NCBI RefSeq assembly: GCF_034044715.1
Contig: NZ_JAXCLW010000009.1
Location: forward strand, 88,000-151,999
Direction: 5' to 3'
Source: Dongia_B soli
Lineage (GTDB): Bacteria > Pseudomonadota > Alphaproteobacteria > Dongiales > Dongiaceae
Length of the DNA: 64,000 nt
Part shown: piece by piece, positions 44,895 through 54,581 of the stretch
Layout: the number at the start of each line of letters is the position of its first letter
Position numbering within the stretch: position 1 is the stretch's first letter
Notes under the pieces: generated by a model
Database searches by the model: none
The model's input: only the letters and a program-made list of their open reading frames with translations
Told to the model about the DNA's origin: nothing
Translations under genes and position numbers: made by a program

Positions 44895-45912
44895 ATGCTT
44901 ACGCGAGGTCATTTATTGGTCAGATTGTAGATGACCTTGCTGGAATAGCCGCACAGGCAAAGCAACGAGCACGCCTGCATCTTTTTGACCTTCACACCCA
45001 CGTCGAAAATTTCGCAAAGGAAGTGCTCAACCGGGCGCTTGACCTCGGTCTGTCCAATCTCAACAACGAGCATTCCAACAACCCTGGCCTTGATCTAGGC
45101 GATGCCTCAAAGGGATGGGCCTTTCAGGTCACCGCCGACAAGTCCGCCGCGAAAGTGAAGGGGACTCTGGATAAAATTGACGCGACCCAGAAGTCGGAAT
45201 ATCCCAACATCCGCATCCTGGTGATCGGCGAAAAGCAGGGCTCCTACACGTTCAATGGCGAGCCCTATGATAGCCTCGGTTTCACGTCGGAGATGGTCTG
45301 AGATTTCAATGACGTCTGCGGCCGCATCATGTCGCTGCAGATCGATGCGCTGGCCGACCTTGCAAGGTATGTCTCGAGCGAAACGCGCCGTGTGCGAATT
45401 GAGCTGGAGATTTCCGACGAAGAGGGGAAGTTCCCGACCAGCATCGACAACCTCGTCGAGGCGCTGCCTCGGCCGCGCCTCTCTGACGCCGCGAAGATGG
45501 AACCGCACTTCAAAACCAAAAATGAGGCGATCGACCGGAACGAGATGGAGAAGGCGATCGCGGAGCTGAGCGCCAAGCTCGCCACACTCCCGCGCCTGAC
45601 GCGCAAGGTATTCAAGTTCCTCGTCGAGCGCAGGGACCACTGGACGACGCGCCATTCCGACGACTTTCGCATCAGCGACCCTAAGCGTCGGCGCATCTAT
45701 TACAGCGACGATATCGACGGTGATCTGGCGCTGCTTTCAGAAGCAGATCTGTTGAACATCAACGAGCCCAACAACCACGGCGAAGCCGCTACTGGCGCAT
45801 TCGTTTTCCGGGCGCGTCCGACGGCTTCCATCTCTATTTCGTTGACTATGTGAGCGCCCTGGGACTCGACCTTCGGAAGCCGCTCGTCACTCTCGACTTC
45901 TCGGATTTCTGA
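44895..45912 (+). pseudogene. SMEK-domain protein gene with three lesions
   Basis: AAGGAGG and ATG 44895 give MLTRGH; one base is then missing at 44913-44914, after which IGQIVDDLAGIAAQAKQRAR continues the SMEK domain, including NLNNEHSNNPGLDLGD and FQVTADKSA. An in-frame TGA at 45299 sits where tryptophan is expected (GTC TGA GAT), and the frame continues through RKVFKFLVERRDHW. A second frameshift near 45785 restores RYWRIRFPG and the natural end VTLDFSDF at 45912. The SMEK domain is predicted in restriction-like defence proteins. The gene is dead unless the lesions are sequencing errors. Confidence 0.8.
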
Positions 45913-45939
45913 GACTTAGAGAGGGGAGATGGACGGTAC

Positions 45940-46872
45940 TCACGCTTCGAATCGATCGAGGGCGGTCAGGCGTTGAACTCTGATCTCGACGTCGCGTTGG
46001 TAGATCTCTGAAGGGAGGAATGCGAGCTTGGCGTCGCTTTCATCGTCGCCGACCTCCGTCCACCATGATTTCGGCCTGCCGTCAGCGCCGTCGTTCCACC
46101 GGTAGCCGCGCGCCTTCAAGATGTCCTTGAATTCAAACGGGCTCCGTTCGGCCCATATTCGATGCCGTTGCTGCCGACGGCGTCGATCAGCTGCTTCAAT
46201 CCTGTTCCCGAACCGTCAGGCAGTTCGGCGGCGAGCACTGCCAGAAGGGCGTCGCAGTCGTCGGACGTCCGGTGGCCATTGTGGAACCAGCCGAGCTGGA
46301 TCAGCAGATATCCGAGCTTCGCACCTTCGAATCCCAGGCCTGTCCAATCGATTTCCGAAAGGGAGCAGGCCCAGGCGAAGAAGCTGAACGTTTCCGTGAA
46401 GCCCTCGCAGAACGGTGTCGAATTTCGCATTGTGCGCGATGACGATCGAGGCGCCCTCGATGAAGCGTCGGACGGCGTCTATGTCGATCGACTTCCCGGC
46501 GACCATGTCGTCGGTGATCCCGGTGAGGGCGTGATCTCGGCCGGGATCGGAGGCTTAGGTTGCCGCAGTTCGCTGAAAGTGTCGAGCACCCGCAGCAATT
46601 TTCCATCGTCGTTGTAGGTGAACGTGACCATGCCGAACTGGGTGATCTCGTCCCATGGTCGAGGTCGGTCGTCTCGACGTCAGCGATGACGCCTATTTTC
46701 TCGCCCGCGACCAACGGCCTAGGCTCTGGACGCTGCGGGATCAATCGACGGAGAATTCGGTAATCTCCGGTCTGCTCGGCTCGCGAGCCCACCGGGCGTG
46801 CTTCGTATCCCGGCACTCATGACTGGGGCGGGCAGGTCCCGACAGCATGGCGAATAGATCGATTTGCGACAT
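45940..46872 (-). pseudogene. DnaQ-like 3'-5' exonuclease, multiply frameshifted
   Basis: The start MSQIDLFAMLSG is followed, across several frame changes, by IGVIADVETTDLDHG (Exo I with the DxE pair), VAGKSIDIDAVRRFI, IVIAHNAKFD (Exo II), and HNGHRTSDDCDALLAVLAAE (Exo III, HxxxxD). The tail FEFKDILKARGYRWNDG ends at 45940. All motifs of an epsilon-subunit-like exonuclease survive, but no single frame covers them. It converges with the SMEK pseudogene. Confidence 0.75.
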
Positions 46873-46879
46873 GGGGAGG

Positions 46880-46985
46880 CTATGCGGCGCCGGTCTTGCG
46901 CTTGCCCTTGGCCGGTTTCGCTCGGGCCAAGAGAAGGTCGATGAAGTCGAGCGCTAAGAAGAGCTCGTCCTCCGCCGAGCACTGA
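46880..46985 (-). pseudogene. C-terminal scrap of an unknown gene upstream of the exonuclease
   Basis: About 30 codons (LFLALDFIDLLLARAKPAKG, then basic residues) end 8 nt before the exonuclease start, as an operon partner would. The text before it is unrelated, so the gene was truncated near 46985. Confidence 0.4.
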
Positions 46986-47103
46986 GCGCGACTATCCGTG
47001 CAGAAACCACCGAGTCTTTGCTGAGCGGAACAAGGTGTGCACCAAGAAAGGCAGCTAAGAGCTTGATTAAACTGCCGCTGGTGAATCAACTTCAGCGCGA
47101 ATC

Positions 47104-47379
47104 GGAATCAAATAACGGAGGACCGGATTATCCGCTCCTCTGAATATCGATTCTTGATTCTGTTATTTTTCAAAGGGTTGGGTGATCGAAGAATCAGCGA
47201 TACCGACTAATATGATTCAATGGCAGAGTTTCGGACGGCCTAAATGATTCACGCCGATAACCGCATGTTTTAATTGGTAAATTCTTGACTCAAAAAAGCG
47301 CAACTCGGCGTCTGGGGGCTCTCAGTTAGCGCCCGTGTCCTGGCTCGTGACAGCCAATTTCTCCCCCCGTGATGCAAGC
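47104..47379. repeat. Right copy of the 275-bp imperfect direct repeat
   Basis: Aligns in the same orientation with 16150-16424 and shares the same ordered words and GATTC pentamers. The HsdR remnant begins about 40 nt to its right. The 46986-47103 stretch between it and the exonuclease pseudogene holds nothing recognised. Confidence 0.85.
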
Positions 47380-47417
47380 AGAACGCGCAGTAGCTTGAAT
47401 CAACGCAGTGCGGGCGG

Positions 47418-47997
47418 TCAGGCTTCGACCCCCCTGCATGCATACTCTCTACGTCGATAAGCCAATGAAGGGCACGGCCTGATGCAGGCCATCGCCCGTG
47501 TAAACCGCGTATTCCGTGACAAGCCGGCGGCGCTCGCCGTCGACTACATCGGTATTGCCGCCGAACTTAAGGCGGCGTTGTCGCATTATTCTCCGACCGA
47601 CCAAGCGGAGACTGGCATTGACGAGGTCGAGGCTGTCGCAGCCTTCCTTGACGCGCTCGATGTCGGACGCGCGCAAATCCATGGCTTCGATTACCCCGCG
47701 GCCCTTCATGGCACACCAAGTGAGCGGCTTGCGGTGCTGCCCGGCGCCATCGAACATATCCTCGCCAAAGATCGAGATATCGACACGGGAACGAAGCACT
47801 TCCATGAGGCGGCGGCGGCGTTGATCAAAACTTATAAGCTGGCTTCGGGGAGCCGACAGGCAACCGAGCATGCCGAGGAAGTTGCTTTTTTCGCGGCTGT
47901 CCGCTCCAGCCTCGATAAGCTGGACATTGGCGGAACGCGAAGCGATGGAGGCAGCGATTTCGCTATACAGCAACTGATCAACATCTTTACGAAATAG
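47418..47997 (+). pseudogene. C-terminal remnant of a type I restriction HsdR subunit
   Basis: SGFDPP, MHTLYVDKPMKG and LMQAIARVNRVFRDK follow each other in different frames and match helicase motifs V-VI of HsdR. The remainder (AVDYIGIAAELKAALSHYS to the stop at 47997) is one clean frame covering the helical C-terminus. About 80 percent of the gene, including nuclease and Walker motifs, is gone. No hsdM or hsdS lies nearby. Confidence 0.8.
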
Positions 47998-48020
47998 TTG
48001 CCAGATGCTCTCGTGCGAAA

Positions 48021-48470
48021 ATGCGCAAATTCCTTGATCAGCGCCGCGAGTCGCTAGAGTCCGCGACGTGTGATTTGGAGAGCGAGGATGAGCCGTCAAA
48101 GGCACCTCCAGCTAATGAGGGGCAGCGCCGGGAAATTGATGTGATACCTATTCGGGTCGCGGCGTTTATTTTAGGAACGAATGTTCGCAATGCTTAGGCG
48201 ATCCTGCGAAATTGGAACACATCAAACAGAACAGGCTTCCACGGTAGACCTGTCTCACCCCGCGTTGCAGGCCGCGCCAAGGTTCTCGAGCTTTGGGAGA
48301 GCCTGAACGCGGCCCAAAATCCCTGGTTTGGGATGCGATCTGATCAGTACAAAAGTTTTGATGAAGCGCGCATGATTAGCTGGAACGTGGGCTTATCGTG
48401 TCCGGCTCTCGTTCTAGCAGTTTTCGAAGGCCGCCCGCGCAAGCGGATACGCACCGAGTTATCTCAATAG
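48021..48470 (+). pseudogene. Unknown 149-codon gene interrupted by TAG
   Basis: ATG 48021 opens a frame interrupted once by TAG at 48195 (codon 59, where CAG would be the simplest ancestor) and closing at 48468-48470. The text after the stop is protein-like (FHGRPVSPRVAGRAKVLELW, then WFGMRSDQYKSFDEARMISW). No family was recognised. Confidence 0.4.
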
Positions 48471-48619
48471 AAAGTTCGATACTGAATGCACCATCGAACT
48501 TGGCTAACCATCCGTCGGCTTGCTGTTGTACAGTGTGTAATGATATGCAAAAAGCCACCTGAAAGTTGGGGCGAGAGTTTCGACAGCGACGTCTTCAAAG
48601 CAGAAACAGCTATCTTGAT

Positions 48620-49468
48620 TTAGATCTCAAAAATCGGCACACCGCGCCAGCCGGTCTGCTCTCGAGGATATCCAGTCTGTGCAGATAGCATGCGAACGCC
48701 TTGCAATTCGCGATCTATAGAAAAGTGGTTATGCCCAAAGATCCAAGCTTTGACGCCAGCTGTAGTGGCAATACTTAGCAGGTCGCTGCAGTCGGACTGA
48801 AATGCCGGTGCCAATGGATCGTAGGCTGGAATATTAGGATTTCGCAGGAGCGGGTGTGGCACATGATGTGTGACGATGACAGTGTGGCCGTTGTGAGGTT
48901 CCCTGAGTTTTGCGTCTAACCACAAACGAGATATATGATGCTCTTTGGCCGCGTCCCATGGACTGAATAAGTTTCCGTTGCTCATCGCGATACGCCGATG
49001 GTCGTTGATCCGATCGGAGGCAATCGCCATTGCAATGGGCGGATTGCCGAAGAGCGCGTAGTCGGTCCATAGAGTTGCGCCAAGAATCCTGACCTTGTCT
49101 TTACCAATGCGATAGAAGGCTTCGCTTCTGTCGAGGACCGCGACGTTCTGTGGCTTTGTCGAAAGCAATTTTTCTCGGCAAATTTCGAATGCTGTTCCAT
49201 AATATTCGTGATTGCCAGGGACGAAGACGACAGGTGCCTCGACGAATTCGGCTACCTGTGAAGCGTAGAGAGCGGCGGACTCGTCACTTGTCAGATCGCC
49301 AACACCGATGTCACCCGCGAGAATGACCAAGTCCACATTTCCCACTAAACTCGACAGGTCAGGGCCAAGCTCCAAGGGGTAGGCGGTGGTCCAAGGCGGG
49401 AACCGAATGGGCCTCGTTTCATGACGCACGACCTCAATATGAATGTCGCTAAAGTAGGCTATTCGCAC
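48620..49468 (-). CDS. Calcineurin-like metallophosphoesterase
   Basis: A 282-residue phosphoesterase with a complete motif set: DIHIE, LAGDIGVGD, GNHEYYG, VVTHHVPHP and GHNHFSIDRE. The start GTG 49468 gives MRIAYFSDIHIE and follows AAAGGAGT; the GTG at 49492 would add eight residues and place the ribosome site inside the gene. It resembles the protein at 22254-23063 in order, spacing and C-terminus, but keeps the GD aspartate that the other has lost. Such enzymes hydrolyse phosphomono- or diesters; the substrate is unknown. Confidence 0.9.
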   Translation of the reverse strand: MRIAYFSDIHIEVVRHETRPIRFPPWTTAYPLELGPDLSSLVGNVDLVILAGDIGVGDLTSDESAALYASQVAEFVEAPVVFVPGNHEYYGTAFEICREKLLSTKPQNVAVLDRSEAFYRIGKDKVRILGATLWTDYALFGNPPIAMAIASDRINDHRRIAMSNGNLFSPWDAAKEHHISRLWLDAKLREPHNGHTVIVTHHVPHPLLRNPNIPAYDPLAPAFQSDCSDLLSIATTAGVKAWIFGHNHFSIDRELQGVRMLSAQTGYPREQTGWRGVPIFEI

Positions 49469-49492
49469 CGAGCTGTGACTCCTTTCAGACAC

Positions 49493-49987
49493 TTCTCAAA
49501 GAAATCTCGCCGATCTCATTGATGCGCGGCGTGAGCGCCATCAACGGAGCGTCTGGTCGTCGAATCCTGAGCAAGCCATCAAGGCGTAGATCACTGAGGC
49601 AAGAGGAGGGATTTCGGGGGTCGAACGTTCGCCCATGGAACATAGAGAGAACATATAGCTTTCCAGCCGAGTTGGAAAGACCACGTTTTTAGCGAGCTTG
49701 GCTTCAGGTTGTTTGTGCGTATGTTGATAACTGATTGATTTTAACCGTATTGTTGCCTGGACGTAAAATCACAACAATTAGAGTTGAGGGTTTATTCCAA
49801 ACTCAGAAATCCCCACCGGTGTTGAATCTCATCGAAATGGCATGGCTGGCGAAATAATGGATTCAAGTGGCAGCAATACCGACGGGTTAGCAAATTTTTT
49901 CCGTACGCTATCTCATATGTCATCGGAGGAAACGCGTGCTGAGGGGTAAAATCCCACTGACACGCGAACTGCTAAGAAATCAAATTT
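49493..49987. other. 495-bp stretch without a recognisable gene
   Basis: AT-richer than the flanks, with only short frames. It should hold the promoter of the metallophosphoesterase and the downstream region of hipA. No repeat or terminator was convincing. Confidence 0.5.
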
Positions 49988-51307
49988 TTACTCGGCCGCG
50001 AACAGAGTGTCCTGTGCGCTACGGAAAGCGTCCTGCAGTGCCGGGTGATTATCCAGCCCCTCAAGGCAGTATGGGTTGAGAAATTGACGCCCTGCGAACA
50101 GCTTTCGGTCGACAGGGCCCAGCTCCGCTTCCTCGCACATCGCTTGCCAGGTTTTGGCGATCGTTGTCATCTGCCTTTCGATCAACGCCGCGGCGTCCGC
50201 CTCTTTCAGATGATAGTCCGGCGCGGCCGTCAGGCACGTCGCCAGTGTGCTCGCCCGATTGTCGCCTTTGATCAGCATGGCCTGGGTCGCATCGTTACCC
50301 GTACGATTCTGCGGGCAGATGTCGTAGGCGGGCGTCAGGGTCAGCATCTTGCCGTCCCAAAACGCCGCATGATTGCGGGCATGGTCATCAGTGTTGCCGC
50401 ACAGTATGTTGAAGCAAATCCGTCCGTAGAGCTCTTTGAGCGTGTCTTTGGGATTGGTGAAGCGGTGGCGGATCAGCTCGGCCAAGTCCTCGTAGGAAGC
50501 ATAGCGTCCCATCATCTCATCGAGGCCGAGCATGGTCAGCGCTGACACCATCGCATGCCGCGTCCAGCCGTTCTCCGTGTGCATGCGGTCAAAACGCTCG
50601 ACCAGAAGCACGTCTTTGCCCGCGGCATGGGTCATCGACACCGCTGCCACATTGAGCCCGCAAGCGGCCGCCAACTTCATCGCGACGAATTCTGCCTTCA
50701 CGACGCTGTGTGTGTCGGTGCTCGTTGGGAATTTGGCGATGAATTTTGTCGCGCAGTCATCGATGAGCGCCTTGGGGCGCGCGCCGCCGACCGGAGCGCT
50801 GTGATAGAGGGCCTGACCGAGCGCGGGGGGAAGAGGGAGGCCCTTTTCGACAAGTTCGGCTGCAGCCAGAAGCTCCTCCAAGGAGGTTTCCGCAGTAACG
50901 CGTGGGAGATATTCACTAGCTGATCGCTGAAAATCGAGGGCCCCAATCCGGTCGGACCCTGACTGCAGGAGATAAATGACTTCGCTTGTGTCCGGTATGC
51001 CTCCGGCCTCCGGCTTTTTGCCGGTCAGTCTGTTTATGATGACTCGTCGCCCCCAGGCATCCGGCGATCCGTCCCGAATGCAACTCGGCATCGACAAGCC
51101 GTTAATCGGCGCGATCACGCCTTCCTGCAGCGCCAGTTCCGGCTCATAGATGGGGATGGCATATTTGCGCCGCCGGTAGCTTGCGCCATAAGTAAAGAGC
51201 AGGCGATCGCCATCCTGCACGAGGCGTCCTGCGACAACGGGTTCCGTTGCCCCCGGCAGCCAAATCCAGATAAAGGCTTCGGTTGCGTCGCCCTTAGAAG
51301 TCATCAT
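49988..51307 (-). CDS. hipA: HipA-family kinase toxin without a recognisable HipB
   Basis: A 439-residue HipA-like Ser/Thr kinase. The N-terminal subdomain (LLFTYGASYRRRKYAIPIYEP, PSCIRDGSPDAWGRRVI) is followed by the kinase part with KFIAKFP (ATP lysine), the conserved VLLVERFDR, catalytic loop CGNTDDHARNHA and metal-binding segment LTPAYDICP. All active-site residues are present, so the toxin looks functional. No helix-turn-helix antitoxin is encoded next to it; only a 28-codon frame overlaps its start. Confidence 0.9.
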   Translation of the reverse strand: MMTSKGDATEAFIWIWLPGATEPVVAGRLVQDGDRLLFTYGASYRRRKYAIPIYEPELALQEGVIAPINGLSMPSCIRDGSPDAWGRRVIINRLTGKKPEAGGIPDTSEVIYLLQSGSDRIGALDFQRSASEYLPRVTAETSLEELLAAAELVEKGLPLPPALGQALYHSAPVGGARPKALIDDCATKFIAKFPTSTDTHSVVKAEFVAMKLAAACGLNVAAVSMTHAAGKDVLLVERFDRMHTENGWTRHAMVSALTMLGLDEMMGRYASYEDLAELIRHRFTNPKDTLKELYGRICFNILCGNTDDHARNHAAFWDGKMLTLTPAYDICPQNRTGNDATQAMLIKGDNRASTLATCLTAAPDYHLKEADAAALIERQMTTIAKTWQAMCEEAELGPVDRKLFAGRQFLNPYCLEGLDNHPALQDAFRSAQDTLFAAE

Positions 51308-51380
51308 CGACCTCTTTCATCGTGTGACGGACGCTTTTGGGTAGCAGGGCCGGCTTTTCGTCAAGGCGCGGATTGTGCAT
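51294..51380 (-). CDS. Possible 28-aa leader or antitoxin scrap overlapping hipA
   Basis: ATG 51380 opens a 28-codon charged frame (HNPRLDEKPALLPKSVRHTM, then acidic residues) ending inside the first codons of hipA. A TAA lies five codons before its ATG. It could be a translationally coupled leader or the tail of a lost antitoxin. Evidence is weak. Confidence 0.25.
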   Translation of the reverse strand: MHNPRLDEKPALLPKSVRHTMKEVDDDF

Positions 51381-52025
51381 CTGAAGGGCAGTCGGTTAGT
51401 TAAGGCAAAGTCTCAAGTTATTGGGTGCCTGTAATTCTACCAAGTCAAGGGAGGCAATGGCGGGCAATCCTGCTTGTGAGGATCCACCAAGGCGCCCGTA
51501 TTCACCATACCAAAAGATGAAAATGCGCTGCTTCATCCCAGACGAATGTTTTATTCGGTTGCTTGGTCAGCTCCGGGAAATGCCCGGCACGATACAGTCC
51601 GCGGTCGATAGAATACGCTCGATGCTGACGGTTCCCTCCTCGGCGGCGCCGTAAGCCATGTCGCAACGGCAGATGATGACTTCTTCACGTACTTGATTGC
51701 ATCGCCCCCTATAACGCCCTTGCCTTTATCTTCGGCATGCCGCTCGAGAGCATGGCTGCGGGGATGGCACGGGAGGCGACGCGGCGCGACGCTCGCCAAG
51801 GTAGCGTCGATGGCCAGGCTCTTGAGAAACTAATCCCTCCACTTCATTTACCAAGCTGAGCCTATGGCAACAGCCGCCAAACAGAAGACCATGCTTCGAT
51901 CAGGGAGTGCTTCCGAAGCGGCAGGTGCTCGAACGGGTCCAAAGGGATTCTCGATTCAGAGTGAGGATCCGCGGATAACGAGTTAAACTCAGCGTGCGAC
52001 AGAAGTCCGTTCAGACTGAGGACCG
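51381..52025. other. 645-bp stretch without a recognisable gene
   Basis: Several short frames on both strands (for example around 51421-51654) lack family resemblance or ribosome sites. Probably decayed sequence. Confidence 0.4.
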
Positions 52026-52606
52026 ATGTGCAATGACTATCGATTGAAGCTCAGTCTTGACGCAGTCATTGAAAGTTTTGCAGATCTGAAAATCAAAATA
52101 CTATTCAGTGAGGGCCGTCCGAACTTCGAAGCTCGCGACGACATCAAGATTACCGACGCCGCGCCAATCATTCGAACCGTTGCCGGAGTTCGCAACGAAG
52201 GTGATCTTGTGCGAGCTGGCCGGGAGCAAATAAGCGTCCGGTTTACAATTTCCGGTCTGAGGGCAGAGAGTTCACATCGAACCGTTGTTTAATTCTGGCA
52301 GACGGGTTCTACGAATTCACAGATTCAACCGATCCAAAGAAAAAGCGCAAGGACAAATGGCTTTTTACCAAACCGAACGAAACGCTTTTATGCGTTGCTG
52401 GGATATGGCGCGACACGAAGGAGGTCGGCGAAGCGTTCACGATGTTGACGATGGAGCCGGGGTCGGACATTGCGCCATACCATGAGCGGCAAATCGTGAT
52501 CCTCGAGCGAGAAAATTGCGCGGCCTGGCTCGATCCGTCGGTCTCAGCCCGGTCGCTCATTCGGTCCTTACCGGCCGGGACGCTGCAAGTCCAACAGACC
52601 GGATAG
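52026..52606 (+). pseudogene. SRAP (YedK/HMCES-like) abasic-site peptidase gene with frameshift
   Basis: The start MCNDYRLK carries the catalytic Cys2 that crosslinks to abasic sites in single-stranded DNA. Family text follows to about 52210, where bases are missing. In another frame RPVYNFRSEGREF (active-site Asn and Arg/Glu region), LILADGFYEFTD (catalytic Glu) and APYHERQIVIL (catalytic His) follow to the stop at 52606. The total of 581 nt is the normal gene length minus a small deletion. Confidence 0.85.
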
Positions 52607-52862
52607 ACATAGGCCAACCCAATCTTTGCCCAAGCAGCCACTTTAGGCAGGCCATACTCCCTTCTTTCAGCTTTGTAGCGATCATTTTTGAAAGAGGGTC
52701 CTCATGACCGTCGAAGGTTCTCGCTTCTCGCGATCTGCGCTGCGTTTGCCTCCATGCGCAGGGTTGGTGCAATGCCCCGCTCTGACTCTCACGACGTCAT
52801 CATGGTTAAATTTGGCACCTCGAATGCACCCGAAGTTTGCTTTGCAATCTCCTGAAGCCTAT

Positions 52863-53177
52863 TCAGTTCACGTTGCGGAGGATGAGCAAATAAAAGAAAG
52901 CTGCCAGAGCTGAAATTCCCGAAATGAAGCATATATTTCCGAGTTGAGTGAGCTTTAGATCCGAAATATGAAGGTATCTCCTAAACATTATGAACGTATA
53001 AAACCTCAAAGTGGATCTGATTGACTGACTCTTATAGCCTGGCTTGCCGAGGCTTTCCCAAACGTGAGGATGATAACCTTTAAGACGCTGACACAATTTA
53101 AATGCGGCATAAGTATTGATTGCCCCAATTAAGATAAAGGCACTCAGAAGATAATCTCGACTATCTTGCAACCCCAT
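52863..53177 (-). CDS. Small membrane protein, UspB-like
   Basis: A 104-residue protein with two hydrophobic helices, LLSAFILIGAINTYAAFKL at the N-terminus and ICFISGISALAAFFYLLIL at the C-terminus. Between them lies a polar loop containing HPHVWESLGKPG and a conserved-looking DLKLTQLGN. This pattern is seen in UspB-like membrane proteins. ATG 53177 is chosen; the frame extends four codons to a TTG. Function unknown. Confidence 0.65.
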   Translation of the reverse strand: MGLQDSRDYLLSAFILIGAINTYAAFKLCQRLKGYHPHVWESLGKPGYKSQSIRSTLRFYTFIMFRRYLHISDLKLTQLGNICFISGISALAAFFYLLILRNVN

Positions 53178-53189
53178 CCGACGCACCAA

Positions 53190-53604
53190 GTCCTGTATCT
53201 TTCCGCGTAACCGATCCTACTTACGCTTGGTTCAGAAGCGGTAAACTCCTCCGACCACCAATATGGACTCGTCCCAACCCCAATTTGCCGATCCTGGGGT
53301 GCCCTCGAAAATTCGGCGCCGCCGTATGGCGCTGAAACACCGAAGAACTTCGTCCCCAAACAGCAAATCGCGTCATAGGTGTCTCCGTCTCCGCCCTGGA
53401 AGATGGATGTGAAGACGATGCGCCTGAGTAACATCTGTCAGTTTGGATGCAAGTAATTATGCACGTTGTAAGTGTAAATGATGAATTAGTTTGCTGGGAC
53501 AGGCTGCCATCTCAACGGCTCCGACGGCTTGTTTCGCCGCCAATACCCTTTGAGATCCCTGCTGACGGGTGGGCCAGTGCCTTCGACAGCACGACCTGAA
53601 ACAA
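53190..53604. other. 415-bp stretch without a recognisable gene
   Basis: Short frames only. It lies between the UspB-like gene and the transposase remnant and probably includes the decayed end of the insertion sequence; no inverted repeat was identified. Confidence 0.4.
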
Positions 53605-54032
53605 TCAATCCAACGGATGCCGCCGCATGTCCTCACGCCAAGCGAGATCAGCAACGTACCAATTGAGGTACTTGCCTGACATACGGTGATGGAAGCCCTT
53701 GGCGGCTTTACGGACGCGCGAGAAGAAGCTTTCAGCCTGGTTGGTGCTTGCACCAGGTGCTGAGACATAGGCGACGCTGTGGTTGTTGCGGGCGACCGAG
53801 AACAGCCCCAGGAGATCGTTGTAGGCCGGATGCTCGTCTGCTCGCAGCGAGGCAGGCTTCTGCACGTACTTCTCCACCAAGTCCCAGGCAACGTCCGAAA
53901 GCTCCCCAGGCACCACCGTGGCGATGGTCCGCCCCTGCCGCTCCCGCATCGCAATGATGCACTGGCGCTTGCCGTTCTGGTTCTCAGGCAGGCGACGGTC
54001 GATCCGGTCTCGCGCGACGGCAAGTGTCTTCC
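53605..54032 (-). pseudogene. IS1595-family (ISXO2-like) transposase, C-terminal part
   Basis: The text ARDRIDRRLPENQNGKRQ followed by MRERQGRTIATVV, LRADEHPAYNDL (catalytic Asp) and TNQAESFFSRVRKAAKGFHH (catalytic Glu) is the DDE core of ISXO2-like transposases. The N-terminal zinc ribbon and first Asp are missing. It marks an old insertion in the decayed region. Confidence 0.8.
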
Positions 54033-54319
54033 ATCAAAGCGGCTAGATCGCGCAAATTAAGTTGGTTAGAGGTCCTTGATGTTGCCGACCGCCTGCCTGG
54101 CTATTTCAAGCTCGGTTTGCACGTTGGGAAAGGCAGTCGGCTCCGAGATCTGGGCGCCGGCTGCTAAGCCGCTTTTGTCGGGGCTTCACCGTGTCATTGG
54201 CCCTCCGGGCGCTCACTTCTGCATGAAGTTGGGCATTTCATCTCTAATTGAATTGAACGATATCTTCCGGATCGACCCATACAAATGACTGATGCTGGGT
54301 CAATCTCGCCGACCCGGCA

Positions 54320-54535
54320 GGCACTATTCACCTGCCAATGCGCGCGTTCGATTTTCGCATCGCTCCAGACTTCGGGCCGTGTCGACGGAACATTGCGCGT
54401 CGTCAGCGACGTGCCGTGACCGGCTTTCAGGGTGACCGCGCCGGCGTCGTCTCGCACTTCAACCTCGCCGGTGGAAACAAAGATGACGTAAGACTTATCG
54501 AACCGGCCGCCAAAGACCTCGGTGCCTCGCAGCCA
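54320..54535 (-). pseudogene. FecR-like domain remnant
   Basis: One frame reads RGTEVFGGRFDKSYVIFVST, then GEVEVRDDAGAVTLKAGHGT and PEVWSDAKIERAHWQ, matching the FecR domain pattern (GTEV ... GEV.V ... L..G.G). Only this part survives, without start or natural end. Confidence 0.5.
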
Positions 54536-54581
54536 TTAGTCTGTGGTGGCTTTTATAAGCGCGCCACGCTTATAGTGCAGC

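Noticed and set aside
45299..45301. In-frame TGA as selenocysteine or recoded codon in the SMEK gene
   Set aside because: No SECIS-like hairpin, the position expects tryptophan, and two frameshifts in the same gene point to decay.
16150..47379. Tyrosine recombinase or serine integrase for the island
   Set aside because: None of the proteins read between or near the repeats shows integrase catalytic motifs.
53144..53434. 96-codon minus-strand frame upstream of the UspB-like gene
   Set aside because: Overlaps the UspB-like start, has mixed composition and no recognisable domain.
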